Positions 1 through 10,332 are shown, numbered from the stretch's first letter. The stretch is DNA of 64,000 nucleotides from Legionella rowbothamii (GCF_900639985.1 NZ_CAAAIM010000004.1:1-64000), one strand, 5' to 3'. Program-made: numbers and translations. The notes: a model not told the origin generated them from the letters alone.

Positions 1-37
1 AATTAACCCTATTTCTCCCGCACATCCTTGCATTGAC

Positions 38-111
38 GTAGATTGGGCCTATCGCCCAACATAGCGCGCTGGCGCGGCTAGATGCTTTGTTGGGTCATAG
101 GCCTAATCTAC
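38..111. repeat. Intergenic inverted-repeat element
   Basis: A 14-base arm at 38-51 (GTAGATTGGGCCTA) is matched at 13 of 14 positions by the reverse complement at 98-111. An inner pair (GCCCAACA at 54-61, TGTTGGGT at 88-95) continues the stem. The arms resemble the GTAGGCTGGGC repeats at 23866, 34152 and 63431, so this is probably one copy of a dispersed MITE- or REP-like family. It encodes nothing visible. Confidence 0.6.
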
Positions 112-529
112 AGGTTAGAAACAAGCCTCAAGGGGCTGAAAGAGAGCTAATCGGGAAATTAACTAAATAAAAAAACACTCGCTAGTGCGGAAAAAGTGAA
201 GCAATCCAAGTTTTATGCTTCGAGTTGCTATTTTATATAGAAAATGTCGGTATGGTTCTTTTTCAAACGCTGCTCATTTATTTCACTATTGGCAGCTTAA
301 GGAAAACCTGGTTGCACGTAAAATAGTAATAATTAATATTAATTCCCCCATAGGCCGATTAAAATAGATTAGTCCTGAGCTTTCAAAAATAACCTTCCTA
401 GTAAAACCAAAATCTATTGATGCGTTATTTATGCAGTTAGTTGATTTTAAAGTCATTTTATTAATCAAAAGTTGATTTTTTTTTCCCTTTAGTTTAAGTT
501 ATTTCCATTTAGGATAAATAATAAATTTT
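112..529. other. Non-coding stretch upstream of the 649-aa gene
   Basis: AT-rich and without a convincing gene. The only open frame, about 60 codons on the minus strand (286-468), has no ribosome binding site and no recognisable motif. A half copy of the CCTGGTTGC palindrome (see 9117 and 19067) lies at about 306-314. No clear promoter could be assigned to the gene at 530. Confidence 0.4.
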
Positions 530-2479
530 ATGAAAGTCCAACGTATATCGGAATATATCAATGAACTGCGCAAAGAAGAGAGCAAGGCTGAATGCGATGT
601 AACTCTTTTAGAAAAGATTGGCGCCTATTTTCTCAATAAATCTCCTGAAACACTCCTTGATAGGCAAGATATTCTCTTTTTAGAGGGGTGCTTTACTGAG
701 CGCTGGGATGTCGTGCGCGGTAAAGAGCATGATTACACACTAAGTAATTCACCCATAGAGCTAAAATGGGTAAATTTAGCAAGAGAATTAGGTAAGCATG
801 CAAGTATTCCATATTTAAAAATACTGATGCATACAATTACTAATGATAATGATCCGCATGATCACTCAGAGTTAACCGAAACTGAAACAATGACTAATTT
901 TTATCTGGCGAATAAAGGTACTCTTCTTTGCCGTAAAAGGAGCCTTTGCGATCATTTATTAGATCATGAACTTGTATTAGCGACCAGCAAGAATTCAGAT
1001 GCCGCAGTTATTTTTACATTGGATGAATTAAGCAGTTTAAAACGCTGTAAAGTTAACTCGTTTTTTTCTATTGAAACCAAAATTTGGGACAGCCAAACGC
1101 AAGCCAATGAGCAGCAAACAGTAACTGAATATTTCCGAAGTTTTTGGGATTTTCTGCAAAGAAAAGTTTTTGCACGCGGTTCTAACGATGGTGAATTCCC
1201 AATAAATTTTTTAATCCCCTTATTTAATTTAGTTGAGTGCTATATTAGTTTGAAGGTTGATGGTAATGAATTTTGTGCCTTTCAAAAAAAGGCGAGTAAC
1301 TTTTTCGAGCTGGTCTATAAGAGTGCTTCTCTTAATATTAACTCTTTATATGGACAAAGAGTTTTTTATAAGGGGCGAGAACATTATTTAATCGATATCT
1401 TGATAGCAATTTTTGATGCGAATCAATTTAATCTGGAGCAGGAAATATTAGCTATTACACGATTGTTATTTAGTCTTCAGCCTGAGTTAGAAACTAAGAA
1501 TAATATTTTGAGATCATTCTATCTTGAAGAGCAAAAAAAGGTAGTTCATTCCCCAGAAAATGAGGTTGAAGCCTATATTAACTGTTGCCGTCTACTTGTA
1601 TCATTATTTGTGACAAAATTTGATCTGGGTTTTTTTATTTATAAAGGACAGGAAATATTTGCATGGGATCAAGAGAATGAAATTCCTCATGAATGTAATG
1701 GGATCTATACGAGTTTACTAAAAGTCTTTAATTCTGAAAAACCTAATTATATCGATGTATATTACAATGTTATTAAGAACGAAATTGCTTCTCTCGTAAG
1801 AGAGAATGCTCATTGGTCTCGAAAAATCAGGACAGGCACCTCTCGTGATTGGTTGAAAAAAGCTAATATCTCTTCTTTGGCAGAGATTGATGGCCATTGG
1901 TATCCTCCAGAGTTAATTATCCATCGGCTATTAAAACTTATTCAAACTAATATTGTATTTAAGCATCAAATTATAGATTTTTTGGATGCCTTAGTGACGA
2001 CATATGCTCAGGAACAAGGTGATTTTAGAAAAGAGCTGCGCGTTAATATATTATTCTCACAATTTCTTTCTCAACTAAGCGAACCTGAAAGCCTTACTGT
2101 AGTAACGTTTATGACCTCCGGTAGTTATATATCGGCTGATGGAATTGAATCTGATTTTTTAAATAATTGTATAGTACATATAAATAGCCGTTTAGTGACG
2201 TTGGGCTATCATCAGCCTATTGAAAAATCCCCTAGCTTTTTCCCAGCGAAACTTAATTATGAGATTGATCCTGCTCTTGTTTTGGGAACGAAGCATTTAA
2301 TTGAAGTGATTGAACATTACGCTACTAAATTGGAGTTAGGTCATCTTGATAATGAAGTACAAGGAAAAATCCGACGCTTCTTATTTGATTTGAAGAACCC
2401 GATTTTAAGCTGTGCTGATAGGAATGCGATTATAAAAGAATCTGAAACCACGTCTGATCCTCTAGGGCAACCTAGCTGA
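530..2479 (+). CDS. Unknown 649-aa soluble protein
   Basis: I do not recognise this protein. It has no signal peptide or membrane segment, looks mostly alpha-helical with many Leu/Ile-rich helices, and has a short Ser/Thr-rich C-terminal tail. The ATG at 530 follows AGGATAAATAATAAATTTT, a weak, distant Shine-Dalgarno. It stands alone between a repeat element and rsgA, is AT-rich, and has no operon partner. Large orphan soluble proteins like this are common among Legionella lineage-specific genes and Dot/Icm substrates, but nothing in the sequence proves secretion. Sure that it is coding; function unknown. Confidence 0.8.
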   Translation: MKVQRISEYINELRKEESKAECDVTLLEKIGAYFLNKSPETLLDRQDILFLEGCFTERWDVVRGKEHDYTLSNSPIELKWVNLARELGKHASIPYLKILMHTITNDNDPHDHSELTETETMTNFYLANKGTLLCRKRSLCDHLLDHELVLATSKNSDAAVIFTLDELSSLKRCKVNSFFSIETKIWDSQTQANEQQTVTEYFRSFWDFLQRKVFARGSNDGEFPINFLIPLFNLVECYISLKVDGNEFCAFQKKASNFFELVYKSASLNINSLYGQRVFYKGREHYLIDILIAIFDANQFNLEQEILAITRLLFSLQPELETKNNILRSFYLEEQKKVVHSPENEVEAYINCCRLLVSLFVTKFDLGFFIYKGQEIFAWDQENEIPHECNGIYTSLLKVFNSEKPNYIDVYYNVIKNEIASLVRENAHWSRKIRTGTSRDWLKKANISSLAEIDGHWYPPELIIHRLLKLIQTNIVFKHQIIDFLDALVTTYAQEQGDFRKELRVNILFSQFLSQLSEPESLTVVTFMTSGSYISADGIESDFLNNCIVHINSRLVTLGYHQPIEKSPSFFPAKLNYEIDPALVLGTKHLIEVIEHYATKLELGHLDNEVQGKIRRFLFDLKNPILSCADRNAIIKESETTSDPLGQPS

Positions 2480-2587
2480 TTGCCAAGAAATACATGTAGC
2501 GCGTATTATGCCGTTTCACGTTGTTCTTAAAGGAATAAAAAAATGTCGTTCTTGTGAGCAACCTAGGGTGTCGTGTATCGAACCTCT

Positions 2588-2618
2588 GGTTGCTTCGTCG
2601 CTTCGCTTTTCGCAATGA
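2588..2618. repeat. Degenerate half-copy of the TCATTGCGAGG repeat
   Basis: GGTTGCTTCGTCGCTTCGC followed by TTTTCGCAATGA corresponds to the right arm of the inverted repeat at 17941-18021; the left arm is not recognisable. It lies between the convergent 649-aa gene and rsgA. Confidence 0.4.
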
Positions 2619-2690
2619 TGAAGTTTAAATAAGCCCTGAATGGATACAGTAATGTATTACCATACTTGGGGAATATAAATGCTCCTCTCT

Positions 2691-3656
2691 TTAGGTCTTA
2701 TATTGAGCGCAAAGTTTAAGAAAATTTGCATATCTTTTTTTAGCAATGAGCCCATCTTGCATTGCCTTTATAATTGCGCAGTGGGGTGTATCTTTATGGG
2801 TACAATTTCTAAATTTACATTGTGATAAAAATGGCTTGAATTCATTATAGCCACGCGCAATTTCTGCCACATCAATATGCCATAAACTGAATTCTCTAAC
2901 ACCAGGAGAATCAATTAAAGCACCACCGCTAGGTAAATGATAATAGCGTGAATTACTGGTGGTATGTCGTCCTAACTCAGATACTTCTGAAATAGCCCCA
3001 GTCGCGATGTTTTGTTCGTGGGGTAAAATTGCAGAAATTAGCGATGATTTTCCCACGCCAGACTGTCCTACAAAGACACTTACCTGATGGTCCAATATTT
3101 TTTTTAATTGAGCCGTACCCTCAACATCATCTTGGTTAATAAATAGAAGTGGGTAGCCTAGATGGCGATAGTCTCCCATTAATTGCTCTTTAATTTCCGT
3201 ACAAGGTAAATCAGTTTTATTTAAGAGTATAATCGCTGGTAATTGTAGGGTTTCTGCCATAACCAAATAGCTATCTAGAAGCGGCCAGGAAATTTCTGGT
3301 TTAGCTGCAACAACAACAATAATCTGAGTAATATTGGCAGCAACCGGTTTTACTACGCCGGAGCCTGTTGGTTTCGCAAGCACACTTTGCCTTGGGTAAA
3401 GGCTTACTACTACACCTTGATTCGTACCTTCGTTTTGCCATACCACCCGATCACCAGCAACTAATGTTTCAAGATTAGGTCTAATGGAGCAGCGAATATG
3501 AACGCCTTGATTATCTTCAACTTCTACGTGACGACTGAAACGAGTAATAACTAGCCCATCCACTAAATTATCATGGTTTTCTTTATTCGTTTGATACGTT
3601 TGTTGAATTTTTTCAATACGTGCAGACTGTTGTTTGTTAATACGTCTTTTACTCAT
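2691..3656 (-). CDS. rsgA: Ribosome biogenesis GTPase RsgA
   Basis: Circularly permuted GTPase that helps 30S subunit maturation. An N-terminal OB-fold region (about 30-100) is followed by G4 NKTDL (146-150), the P-loop GQSGVGKSS (197-205) and G3 DSPG (249-252), in the permuted order that defines the family. The C-terminal zinc site is C280, C285, H287 and C293. At 321 aa it is close to usual family length. It diverges from cca; in E. coli rsgA lies beside orn, and here orn is two genes away, so the ancestral neighbourhood is partly kept. Confidence 0.96.
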   Translation of the reverse strand: MSKRRINKQQSARIEKIQQTYQTNKENHDNLVDGLVITRFSRHVEVEDNQGVHIRCSIRPNLETLVAGDRVVWQNEGTNQGVVVSLYPRQSVLAKPTGSGVVKPVAANITQIIVVVAAKPEISWPLLDSYLVMAETLQLPAIILLNKTDLPCTEIKEQLMGDYRHLGYPLLFINQDDVEGTAQLKKILDHQVSVFVGQSGVGKSSLISAILPHEQNIATGAISEVSELGRHTTSNSRYYHLPSGGALIDSPGVREFSLWHIDVAEIARGYNEFKPFLSQCKFRNCTHKDTPHCAIIKAMQDGLIAKKRYANFLKLCAQYKT

Positions 3657-3710
3657 GATTGCAATCTATATTATAATTAGGATAGTTTTTTTAAATTTTG
3701 TGCATTATTG

Positions 3711-3735
3711 GGTAATAAGACAGAAATTTATTACC
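3711..3735. promoter_or_regulatory. Inverted repeat between rsgA and cca
   Basis: GGTAATAA (3711-3718) is perfectly repeated inverted as TTATTACC (3728-3735) with a 9-base spacer, in the 150-base divergent promoter region. It could be an operator or a chance AT-rich repeat; no regulator can be named. Confidence 0.3.
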
Positions 3736-3806
3736 ATTGTTGCAAATTTAAAACACAAATTTAACAAATATTTTGATTCACACAGTATGAAGGCAAATTA
3801 CATATA

Positions 3807-5045
3807 ATGAAAGTCTACTTAGTTGGTGGGGCTGTTCGCGATCGCTTGTTAAATCTACCTGTAAAAGAACAGGATTGGGTAGTAGTTGGCGCAAGCCCTG
3901 ATGAATTACTAAAAAAACGATTTCGACAGGTTGGGAAAGATTTCCCGGTATTTTTGCATCCTGAAACTAATGAGGAATATGCGTTAGCGCGAACAGAACG
4001 CAAAGCTGCGCCAGGTTATTATGGTTTTACTTGTGATTTCAGCAAAACGGTTAGCCTAGAAGAAGATCTCGCTCGCCGCGATCTAACCATTAATGCTATG
4101 GCTATGGATGAGCAAGGGCAATTAATTGATCCTTATCAAGGACAGCAGGATTTACGCGATAAAGTATTAAGACATGTTTCTTCGGCATTTGTTGAGGATC
4201 CGGTGCGTGTTTTACGTGTTGCGCGTTTTGCAGCACGATTTCATCATTTGGGTTTTAAGGTGGCAGATGAAACGCGCTCTTTGATGTATTCTATGGTGCG
4301 CAATGGGGAGTTAGCGCATTTAGTCGCAGAACGAGTATGGCAGGAATGGCAACGAAGCTTGGAAGAACAAAACCCCGAACAATTTATTAGTACTTTACGA
4401 GCGTGTGATGCATTGCGTATCATTCTCCCCGAATTACATGCTTTATTTGGTGTTCCGAATCCTCATCGCTATCACCATGAGGTGGATAGTGGCGTGCATA
4501 CGCTTATGGTCTTACAGGCTGCAGTTGTTTTAACCACGGATCCAGTGATTCGTTTCGCAGCTTTAGTCCATGATTTAGGAAAAGCAACGTCACCGATGTC
4601 GAATTGGCCGAGTCATCATGGACACGAAGAGCGTGGTGTTCCCATTATAGACGCTTTATGCGCGCGTTTGCGAATTCCAAATGAATATCGTACATTGGCA
4701 ATGACCGTTTCACGGTTTCATTTAACTATTCATCGTTTATCAGAGTTACGAGCAGCGACAATAGTAAAAGTTTTAGAACAAGCGGATGCGTTTCGACGTC
4801 CGCAGCTTTTTTACAATATGCTCATTGCCTGCCAGGCTGATGCTGAAGGATGTGGACGAAAGGTTGATTATCGACAAGCTAAGCTATGGAGTAGCTTATT
4901 AGCAGAATGTGCTAAGGTAAATGTACAAACTATAATAGCGCAGGGTTATACTGGAGAGGCAATTAAACATGCCTTACACCAACATCGAGTAGCCTGTGTA
5001 GACTTAATATTAAACTCCTGGAATATAAATGAAAAACAATCATAA
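3807..5045 (+). CDS. cca: CCA-adding tRNA nucleotidyltransferase
   Basis: Builds or repairs the 3' CCA of tRNAs. Class II nucleotidyltransferase head with GGAVRD (7-12); the catalytic acidic pair is E21 and D23, where E. coli has D21 and D23. The [11 protein letters not shown] motif follows near residue 90. A C-terminal HD phosphohydrolase domain carries [10 protein letters not shown] and HHGHEERG. The 412-aa length equals E. coli Cca. The last 17 bases overlap orn, so the two are probably co-translated. The D21E change is conservative. Confidence 0.97.
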   Translation: MKVYLVGGAVRDRLLNLPVKEQDWVVVGASPDELLKKRFRQVGKDFPVFLHPETNEEYALARTERKAAPGYYGFTCDFSKTVSLEEDLARRDLTINAMAMDEQGQLIDPYQGQQDLRDKVLRHVSSAFVEDPVRVLRVARFAARFHHLGFKVADETRSLMYSMVRNGELAHLVAERVWQEWQRSLEEQNPEQFISTLRACDALRIILPELHALFGVPNPHRYHHEVDSGVHTLMVLQAAVVLTTDPVIRFAALVHDLGKATSPMSNWPSHHGHEERGVPIIDALCARLRIPNEYRTLAMTVSRFHLTIHRLSELRAATIVKVLEQADAFRRPQLFYNMLIACQADAEGCGRKVDYRQAKLWSSLLAECAKVNVQTIIAQGYTGEAIKHALHQHRVACVDLILNSWNINEKQS

Positions 5046-5586
5046 TTTGATCTGGATTGACTTAGAAATGACGGGTTTAGACCCCGAAGCAAATCGCATT
5101 ATTGAAATTGCTACAATCGTAACTGATCCCCATTTAAATATTATTGGCGAAGGTCCTGTTTTTGCTGTTTCTCAACCAAAGGCCGAGTTGGATGCCATGG
5201 ATTCTTGGAATACTCGACAGCATGGTCAATCGGGATTGGTGGCACGGGTTTTAGAAAGCACCGTGGATGAAAAACATGCTGAGCAAGAGACCGTGAATTT
5301 TCTAAAACAATTCGTTGATAAAGGAAAATCCCCGATGTGTGGTAACAGCGTATGCCAGGATCGACGCTTTTTATATAAATACATGCCCGAATTAGCAGCC
5401 TTTTTCCATTATCGTAATTTAGATGTAAGTACTCTTAAAGAATTAGCGATTCGTTGGAGACCTGAATTATTAAATGGCTTTAACAAGCAATCCAAACACT
5501 TAGCATTAGATGATATTAAAGACTCCATTGCTGAATTGGTTTATTATCGCCAACATTTTATAAATTTACCGGAAATAGCACCATGA
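5029..5586 (+). CDS. orn: Oligoribonuclease
   Basis: 3'-5' exoribonuclease that finishes RNA decay by degrading very short oligoribonucleotides, including pGpG from cyclic-di-GMP turnover. DEDD fold: [10 protein letters not shown] gives D11 and E13, and later segments supply the other acids and the histidine. 185 aa, usual length about 180. Starts within cca and overlaps queH by four bases (ATGA), so cca-orn-queH-efflux read as one operon. Confidence 0.96.
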   Translation: MKNNHNLIWIDLEMTGLDPEANRIIEIATIVTDPHLNIIGEGPVFAVSQPKAELDAMDSWNTRQHGQSGLVARVLESTVDEKHAEQETVNFLKQFVDKGKSPMCGNSVCQDRRFLYKYMPELAAFFHYRNLDVSTLKELAIRWRPELLNGFNKQSKHLALDDIKDSIAELVYYRQHFINLPEIAP

Positions 5587-6251
5587 TAGAAAGAGAGCGA
5601 TTGGAATTGCCTAATGGAGCAGATAAATTATTACTGCACTCCTGCTGTGCCCCTTGTTCTGGTGAGGTAATGGAAGCGCTGATCAGTTCAGAAATTAATT
5701 TCTCAATATTTTTTTACAATCCTAATATTCATCCTATTCAAGAATATGAAATTAGGAAACAGGAAAATATAAAGTTTGCTGAAAAACATAATATACCTTT
5801 TATTGATGCGGATTATGACAAAGATAATTGGTTTGAGCGTGCCAAAGGTCTCGAATGGGAACCTGAACGTGGTAAACGCTGCTCCATGTGTTTTGATATG
5901 CGTTTTGAACGTACAGCTTTATATGCTCATGAGCATGGTTTTCCTGTGATTAGTAGTTCTTTAGGTATTTCCCGATGGAAAGATATGAACCAAATTAATG
6001 ACAGTGGTCTGCGCGCCGCCGGGCATTACCCGGAACTGGTGTATTGGACCTATAATTGGCGAAGAAATGGTGGTTCAGCGCGCATGTATGAAATCGCAAA
6101 GCGTGAGCAATTTTATAAGCAAGAATATTGTGGTTGTGTCTATTCATTACGGGATACAAATGCTTGGCGTAGGCAAAAGGAGCGTAATCGAATTAAAATA
6201 GGGGTTAATTACTACAATGCCGCCGAGACAGAAAATAAAGAGGATTTATGA
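5583..6251 (+). CDS. queH: Epoxyqueuosine reductase QueH
   Basis: Catalyses the last step of queuosine synthesis in tRNA, reducing epoxyqueuosine, as the non-homologous alternative to QueG. The N-terminal [10 protein letters not shown] motif with paired cysteines, the central CSMCFD and the C-terminal YCGCVYSL are the metal- and cluster-binding cysteines of the DUF208 family. 222 aa is typical. Overlaps orn and the following transporter gene by four bases each. The base-exchange enzyme Tgt of the same pathway is at 16251. Confidence 0.92.
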   Translation: MIERERLELPNGADKLLLHSCCAPCSGEVMEALISSEINFSIFFYNPNIHPIQEYEIRKQENIKFAEKHNIPFIDADYDKDNWFERAKGLEWEPERGKRCSMCFDMRFERTALYAHEHGFPVISSSLGISRWKDMNQINDSGLRAAGHYPELVYWTYNWRRNGGSARMYEIAKREQFYKQEYCGCVYSLRDTNAWRRQKERNRIKIGVNYYNAAETENKEDL

Positions 6252-7183
6252 GTACACATTCACATAAGGATGGCCATGAGCATCATGGTCACTCTCATTC
6301 GCATGGCCCAGTGACCTATGATCGGGCTTTTTTAATTGCAATTACTGCGAATGGTCTATTTGTTCTTTTGCAAATTGTGTTTGCTTACCTATCAAACTCA
6401 ACCAGTTTATTAGCTGATGCATTCCATAATTTAGGGGATGTATTAGGCTTGGTTTTAGCGTGGATTGCAACGAGTCTTATGAAGCGCGCACCCACGATGA
6501 AAGCAACCTATGGGCTGAAAAAAATCTCTATTTTATCTGCCTTAGCCAATGGTATTTTGTTGGTATTTACCTGCGGTATTATTGCTACCGAAGCAATGTA
6601 TAAATTGTTCTCCCCAACTGAAATTCAAGCGGTATCGGTTATGATCGTGGCTGGTATTGGCATTGTGATTAATTTTTCAACTGCGCTTTTATTCATGCGA
6701 GGTTCAGATGATCTTAATATCAAGAGTGCTTATCTGCATTTATTTTATGATGCGCTAATTTCGGTTGGCGTAGTAGTTGCTGCAGTCTTGATCTACTTTA
6801 CCGGTTGGCTCTGGCTTGACCCTGTGGTTGGTTTAGTGATTGCGTTTATTATTTTAAAAGGGACTTGGTCTTTATTTGTTAATAGTTTTCGACTAATTAT
6901 AGATGGGGTGCCAGAGAATATTTCCTGGTCTGCAGTGAGTGAGTTTTTACTGGCAAAACCAGGAGTTGATGGCTTTCATGATTTGCACATATGGGCAATG
7001 AGTACCCAGGAAAATGCAATGTCTGTGCATTTATACATGCCTGAAATCGAACTAAGTGATGAATCACGGATGGAGTGGATTGAACAGTTAAGACACGAAT
7101 TTAGTATTCAACATGTAACTATTCAGGTAGAAAAGACACAATCAGGGTGCAATGATAATTGCCATAATCCAGGTTTTTTATAG
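6248..7183 (+). CDS. Cation diffusion facilitator family efflux transporter
   Basis: Exports divalent metal ions (Zn, Co or similar) in exchange for protons. A His-rich cytoplasmic N-terminus (residues 3-20) precedes six predicted membrane helices. TM2 carries ADAFHNLGD and TM5 carries [11 protein letters not shown], the two HxxxD-type metal sites. A cytoplasmic domain of about 90 residues ends in a Cys/His tail. Length 311 aa. The His-rich start and fold resemble ZitB/CzcD/DmeF, but the metal cannot be read from sequence. Last gene of the cca-orn-queH unit (ATGA overlap with queH). Confidence 0.9.
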   Translation: MSTHSHKDGHEHHGHSHSHGPVTYDRAFLIAITANGLFVLLQIVFAYLSNSTSLLADAFHNLGDVLGLVLAWIATSLMKRAPTMKATYGLKKISILSALANGILLVFTCGIIATEAMYKLFSPTEIQAVSVMIVAGIGIVINFSTALLFMRGSDDLNIKSAYLHLFYDALISVGVVVAAVLIYFTGWLWLDPVVGLVIAFIILKGTWSLFVNSFRLIIDGVPENISWSAVSEFLLAKPGVDGFHDLHIWAMSTQENAMSVHLYMPEIELSDESRMEWIEQLRHEFSIQHVTIQVEKTQSGCNDNCHNPGFL

Positions 7184-7255
7184 CCACACTGATACGCAAA
7201 GTAATTTTCTCATCCTATACTTAAAGTACTTCATAAGATATAGGGTGAAGAAAGC

Positions 7256-8737
7256 ATGGTATTAAAGAACGTTCGCGACGAATTTACTCCCGCAGCAACT
7301 GCTCATGTAACGAGTAACGCTTTGTTTTCTCATAATGTTTCTCGAGGTACTTTAAATGGTTCAGGTAAAACCTGGATTAAAAAGGAAATGCCCGATCCGG
7401 CTGTTGCCAGAATAGAGGTTCTCGCACAAGAGTTCTTTCGCTTAATTATTCCCCATCAAGGTGAAACGCGGCTTTTACAAGACAAATCCACAGGCGTCCA
7501 TTATATTCTTTCTGAAGAGGTCCAAGGGTATCGTGATTTGCCTTTAGGCGAAGCTCATAATTTTGCGAATGGACATTATACTGGTTTGGGGCAAGCGCTT
7601 GTCGGGGCTATGTTTTTGCAAGAAATAGATCTGAAAAATGGAAATATTGGACTTGATGCGCAGGGCCGGGTTGCGAAAATTGATGGGGACTGGTGTTTTG
7701 CGCAAGGACGCTACGGGGATGAGGACTCGTATAATATAACTCCGGAGGCAATCGCACAACTTCCTTACCCAAAGGACTTTTATGCCTTCAACTGGCTTGA
7801 TCTCATTTCGCAAGGTACCGCTCTTAGTGCCAGCAATATTGTTGCTCCTTCTTTAAGTAGCTCGCCGCAATTTCGTGCTGAAGTGAATCAGGCATTATTG
7901 ATGATTACTCTTTTGCCAAATAGCTTTATTGAACATTTTGTTGATGCCTACATTCCTGCAGGCGGAGAGCGTTACGTTGATTTAATTAAATCACGCCGAG
8001 GCCAATTACTTGCTAGTGCTTTGCAAAATACATCATTTATGGATTATTTACATTCAGAAGCAGCACTTGAAGATTATAATAGTCTTATTGCACATATGGA
8101 TTCGTTTCAGGCAAATGGGGAGGGTAGGGTAATTCCTGAGCATGCGCGCGAATCTAATAGCAGAGAGGTTGCAGAACGATTTGCCATTATACAGTACCAA
8201 GGTAAATCAGCTAAAGAACATGAGCAAATATTGGAAAATATTTTATCCCATAAAGTGAATGATCACGATGTTCTTCTAAATACGTACGTAGCGGACATGC
8301 GGAAAGAATTAGTAAAATATAGTTCAAACCCGCAAAAATTAGCGGAAATTAAAGAACAATTGAATCAGGTATTAGTTTCCGTAAGTTCAGCCGAGGTCTC
8401 CGCTGTGAAGAATGCCGCAAGCAATTTACGTGAGAGTAGTCACTGGTATACGCGAGGTGTTGTGGCAAAAGCAGCCCGAATTGAGGCGGCGTTGTGTACT
8501 ATACCGCTTCTTGAACGTGGAACTGTGATTAGTAAAGATGGACCTGCAAATAAAGTTCAGGAAGCACTTGCTTCCCATCGGCATTGGGGGAAAGGTGGAG
8601 AGGTTTATAAAACGGGAGATAAGATTGATATGGCTCATTCCGCTCAGACGTTTAAAGATTTGAAAGCACAATTTACTGAAGCGCGTGAACCAACTATGGA
8701 TGAGGATAGTCCCATCCAAAACCCGCGAGTAAAATGA
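7256..8737 (+). CDS. Putative atypical kinase-fold protein (effector candidate)
   Basis: A 493-aa soluble protein with no signal peptide. Residues about 35-150 look like a minimal atypical kinase core: a candidate ATP lysine in WIKKE (40-44), an acidic helix near E54-E59, a hinge-like YILSEEV (83-89), then EIDLKNGNIGLD (123-134) with D125, K127 and N130 as catalytic-loop candidates, and KIDGD (141-145) with D143 as the metal-binding aspartate. DxKxxN...IDxD is the layout of lipid and other atypical kinases and of some Legionella effectors such as Lpg2603. The C-terminal 300 residues are helical and unrecognised. Kinase activity and secretion are inference. Confidence 0.6.
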   Translation: MVLKNVRDEFTPAATAHVTSNALFSHNVSRGTLNGSGKTWIKKEMPDPAVARIEVLAQEFFRLIIPHQGETRLLQDKSTGVHYILSEEVQGYRDLPLGEAHNFANGHYTGLGQALVGAMFLQEIDLKNGNIGLDAQGRVAKIDGDWCFAQGRYGDEDSYNITPEAIAQLPYPKDFYAFNWLDLISQGTALSASNIVAPSLSSSPQFRAEVNQALLMITLLPNSFIEHFVDAYIPAGGERYVDLIKSRRGQLLASALQNTSFMDYLHSEAALEDYNSLIAHMDSFQANGEGRVIPEHARESNSREVAERFAIIQYQGKSAKEHEQILENILSHKVNDHDVLLNTYVADMRKELVKYSSNPQKLAEIKEQLNQVLVSVSSAEVSAVKNAASNLRESSHWYTRGVVAKAARIEAALCTIPLLERGTVISKDGPANKVQEALASHRHWGKGGEVYKTGDKIDMAHSAQTFKDLKAQFTEAREPTMDEDSPIQNPRVK

Positions 8738-8768
8738 CTAATCAAGAGCATTATTTTAAGGATCGACT

Positions 8769-9107
8769 ATGAGCAATGATAAATTACATGGGTTATACGG
8801 CAAAAGCGGGAAAATAAATCCAGATGAAGAGCAGATTAAAGCATTACGCAGTAATCTACGTGCCTTAAATGATGAGAATAATAATATAGTGAAGCAAATA
8901 TGGGATATTGCTTTTAAGCTGAACAATCCTCAGATGACTGAAGAGCAACGTAGCAAGTTAATGACGTTAAATGAACGCCTAAACCAGCAAATTATAGATG
9001 GCGACTACATAAATAGAATCGACGAAGTAAAGCAACAAATTATTGATTTAGAAACCGAATTATATGGGTTTTCGGATTTAACTGGTAATTCACCGTATTC
9101 CATATAA
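8769..9107 (+). CDS. Small coiled-coil protein, unknown
   Basis: A 112-aa charged protein, mostly helical, with heptad-like Leu/Ile spacing from about residue 20 to 100 that predicts one or two coiled coils. No signal peptide or membrane segment. It starts 31 bases after the kinase-like gene with AAGGATCGACTATG as ribosome binding site, so it is probably co-transcribed and could be a partner or chaperone of that protein. That role is only inferred from position. Not recognised. Confidence 0.7.
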   Translation: MSNDKLHGLYGKSGKINPDEEQIKALRSNLRALNDENNNIVKQIWDIAFKLNNPQMTEEQRSKLMTLNERLNQQIIDGDYINRIDEVKQQIIDLETELYGFSDLTGNSPYSI

Positions 9108-9116
9108 GGAAAATGT

Positions 9117-9140
9117 AACCTGGTTGCATGCAACCAGGTT
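9117..9140. terminator. Perfect palindrome between convergent genes
   Basis: AACCTGGTTGCA and its reverse complement form a 24-base perfect palindrome followed by TCCTTT. It lies between the stop of the coiled-coil gene and the stop of hemY, so a bidirectional terminator is the simplest reading. A nearly identical palindrome is at 19067-19089. Confidence 0.55.
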
Positions 9141-9144
9141 TCCT

Positions 9145-10332
9145 TTACACTAATACCTGATGTGTTGTTAACGCCAACCCCTTTTTATAACTCTCACAAG
9201 CTTGACTCGCATCACCTAACTTTTCCTGTAGTTTGCCTAGGGTCATATATGCCACAGGTGAGGGCTCGATTTCATTCGATTGTTCAAGATAGTATTTCGC
9301 CTTACCCCATAACTGACGATTAATAGATAATTGCCCTAAACATAGATAAAGTTCAGCTGAGTGTGCATGTTTTTTTAATAGGCTTTCGGCAAAGGCAAGT
9401 TGGCTATCATCACTGGGTAATGAGCCATAAAGTTTAATAAGTTGGGGATTAAATTCCTTGCGCAGGTTACGGCGTAATAATTCTTTTGCCTTGGCATGCT
9501 CATTGTTTTTAAGTAAGAAACGCACATACTCTGTAACAATATTGGGATCTGCTGCTAATGGTTTTGGCAATGACTTAAATAGCTCAGATACTGCTTCAGG
9601 CTGGTTTTGCTTTGTTAGATCCGTTAGCGCTTGCAAATAAGCACTGTGCTGCAGGACTTCAAATTCTTGTGGCTCAATCACATTATATCGTTTTAAGCTA
9701 GGCAGTAAGGCAATGAGTTGAGGCCAATCGCGAACCTCTTGATACAGTTGCACAAGTAGTTTTAAAACATAAGGATGACGTGGAGCAATATCATGTAAGT
9801 GTCTGAGAGTAGCTAATGCCTGCTCCCATTGATGATTTGCCAATTGCAATTGAGCTTGAGTAAGTTCAACGGCAATTTTTGCTTCGGGCATGGATTGTTG
9901 TGCTTCACGCAGAAAATCATCACGTAATTGGCTATCGCCCATTTTTTGTGCCGCACGAGCTGCGGTTAAGTAATTCAATAGTGGCGTATCCGTATTAGGA
10001 AGTGCTTGAATTAAATGATTTTTCGCTTTATCCCAATATCCTTCACTGTATTCGATTAATCCCTTACGTGTAATTGCTTGGGCTTTTTGCGCTAGGCGCT
10101 TAGAGTGCCAACGGCTGAGCGCTCTAGGAGCACGAGTAATTTTGTGACATAAGCGGATAACTAAATAGACGATAAGAAATGCCAGAATCAAGCCTAAAAT
10201 CATTACCCACAAGGTGGTTTCAACGGTCCAATGATTTATGGCAATTAATACATAGCCAGGATCTTTATTGAGCTGCACCCCTAAAATGATGGCGGCTAAT
10301 AAGATGAAAAACGCAATAAAAAGACGCATCAT
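9145..10332 (-). CDS. hemY: Heme biosynthesis-associated TPR protein HemY
   Basis: Inner-membrane protein with two N-terminal transmembrane helices (about 1-20 and 40-62) and a TPR-like helical domain to the end (395 aa, as in E. coli HemY of about 398 aa). Encoded last in hemC-hemD-hemX-hemY, overlapping hemX by four bases. Its biochemical role in tetrapyrrole synthesis is not settled; it is not the HemY protoporphyrinogen oxidase of Gram-positives. Confidence 0.9.
   Translation of the reverse strand: MMRLFIAFFILLAAIILGVQLNKDPGYVLIAINHWTVETTLWVMILGLILAFLIVYLVIRLCHKITRAPRALSRWHSKRLAQKAQAITRKGLIEYSEGYWDKAKNHLIQALPNTDTPLLNYLTAARAAQKMGDSQLRDDFLREAQQSMPEAKIAVELTQAQLQLANHQWEQALATLRHLHDIAPRHPYVLKLLVQLYQEVRDWPQLIALLPSLKRYNVIEPQEFEVLQHSAYLQALTDLTKQNQPEAVSELFKSLPKPLAADPNIVTEYVRFLLKNNEHAKAKELLRRNLRKEFNPQLIKLYGSLPSDDSQLAFAESLLKKHAHSAELYLCLGQLSINRQLWGKAKYYLEQSNEIEPSPVAYMTLGKLQEKLGDASQACESYKKGLALTTHQVLV

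Noticed and set aside
286-468. Minus-strand frame of 60 codons
   Set aside because: No ribosome binding site, no motif, AT-driven composition; probably random.
7226-7250. Possible PmrA box before the kinase-like gene (CTTAAA...CTTCAT)
   Set aside because: The half-sites are nine bases apart start to start instead of eleven and the second one is poor.
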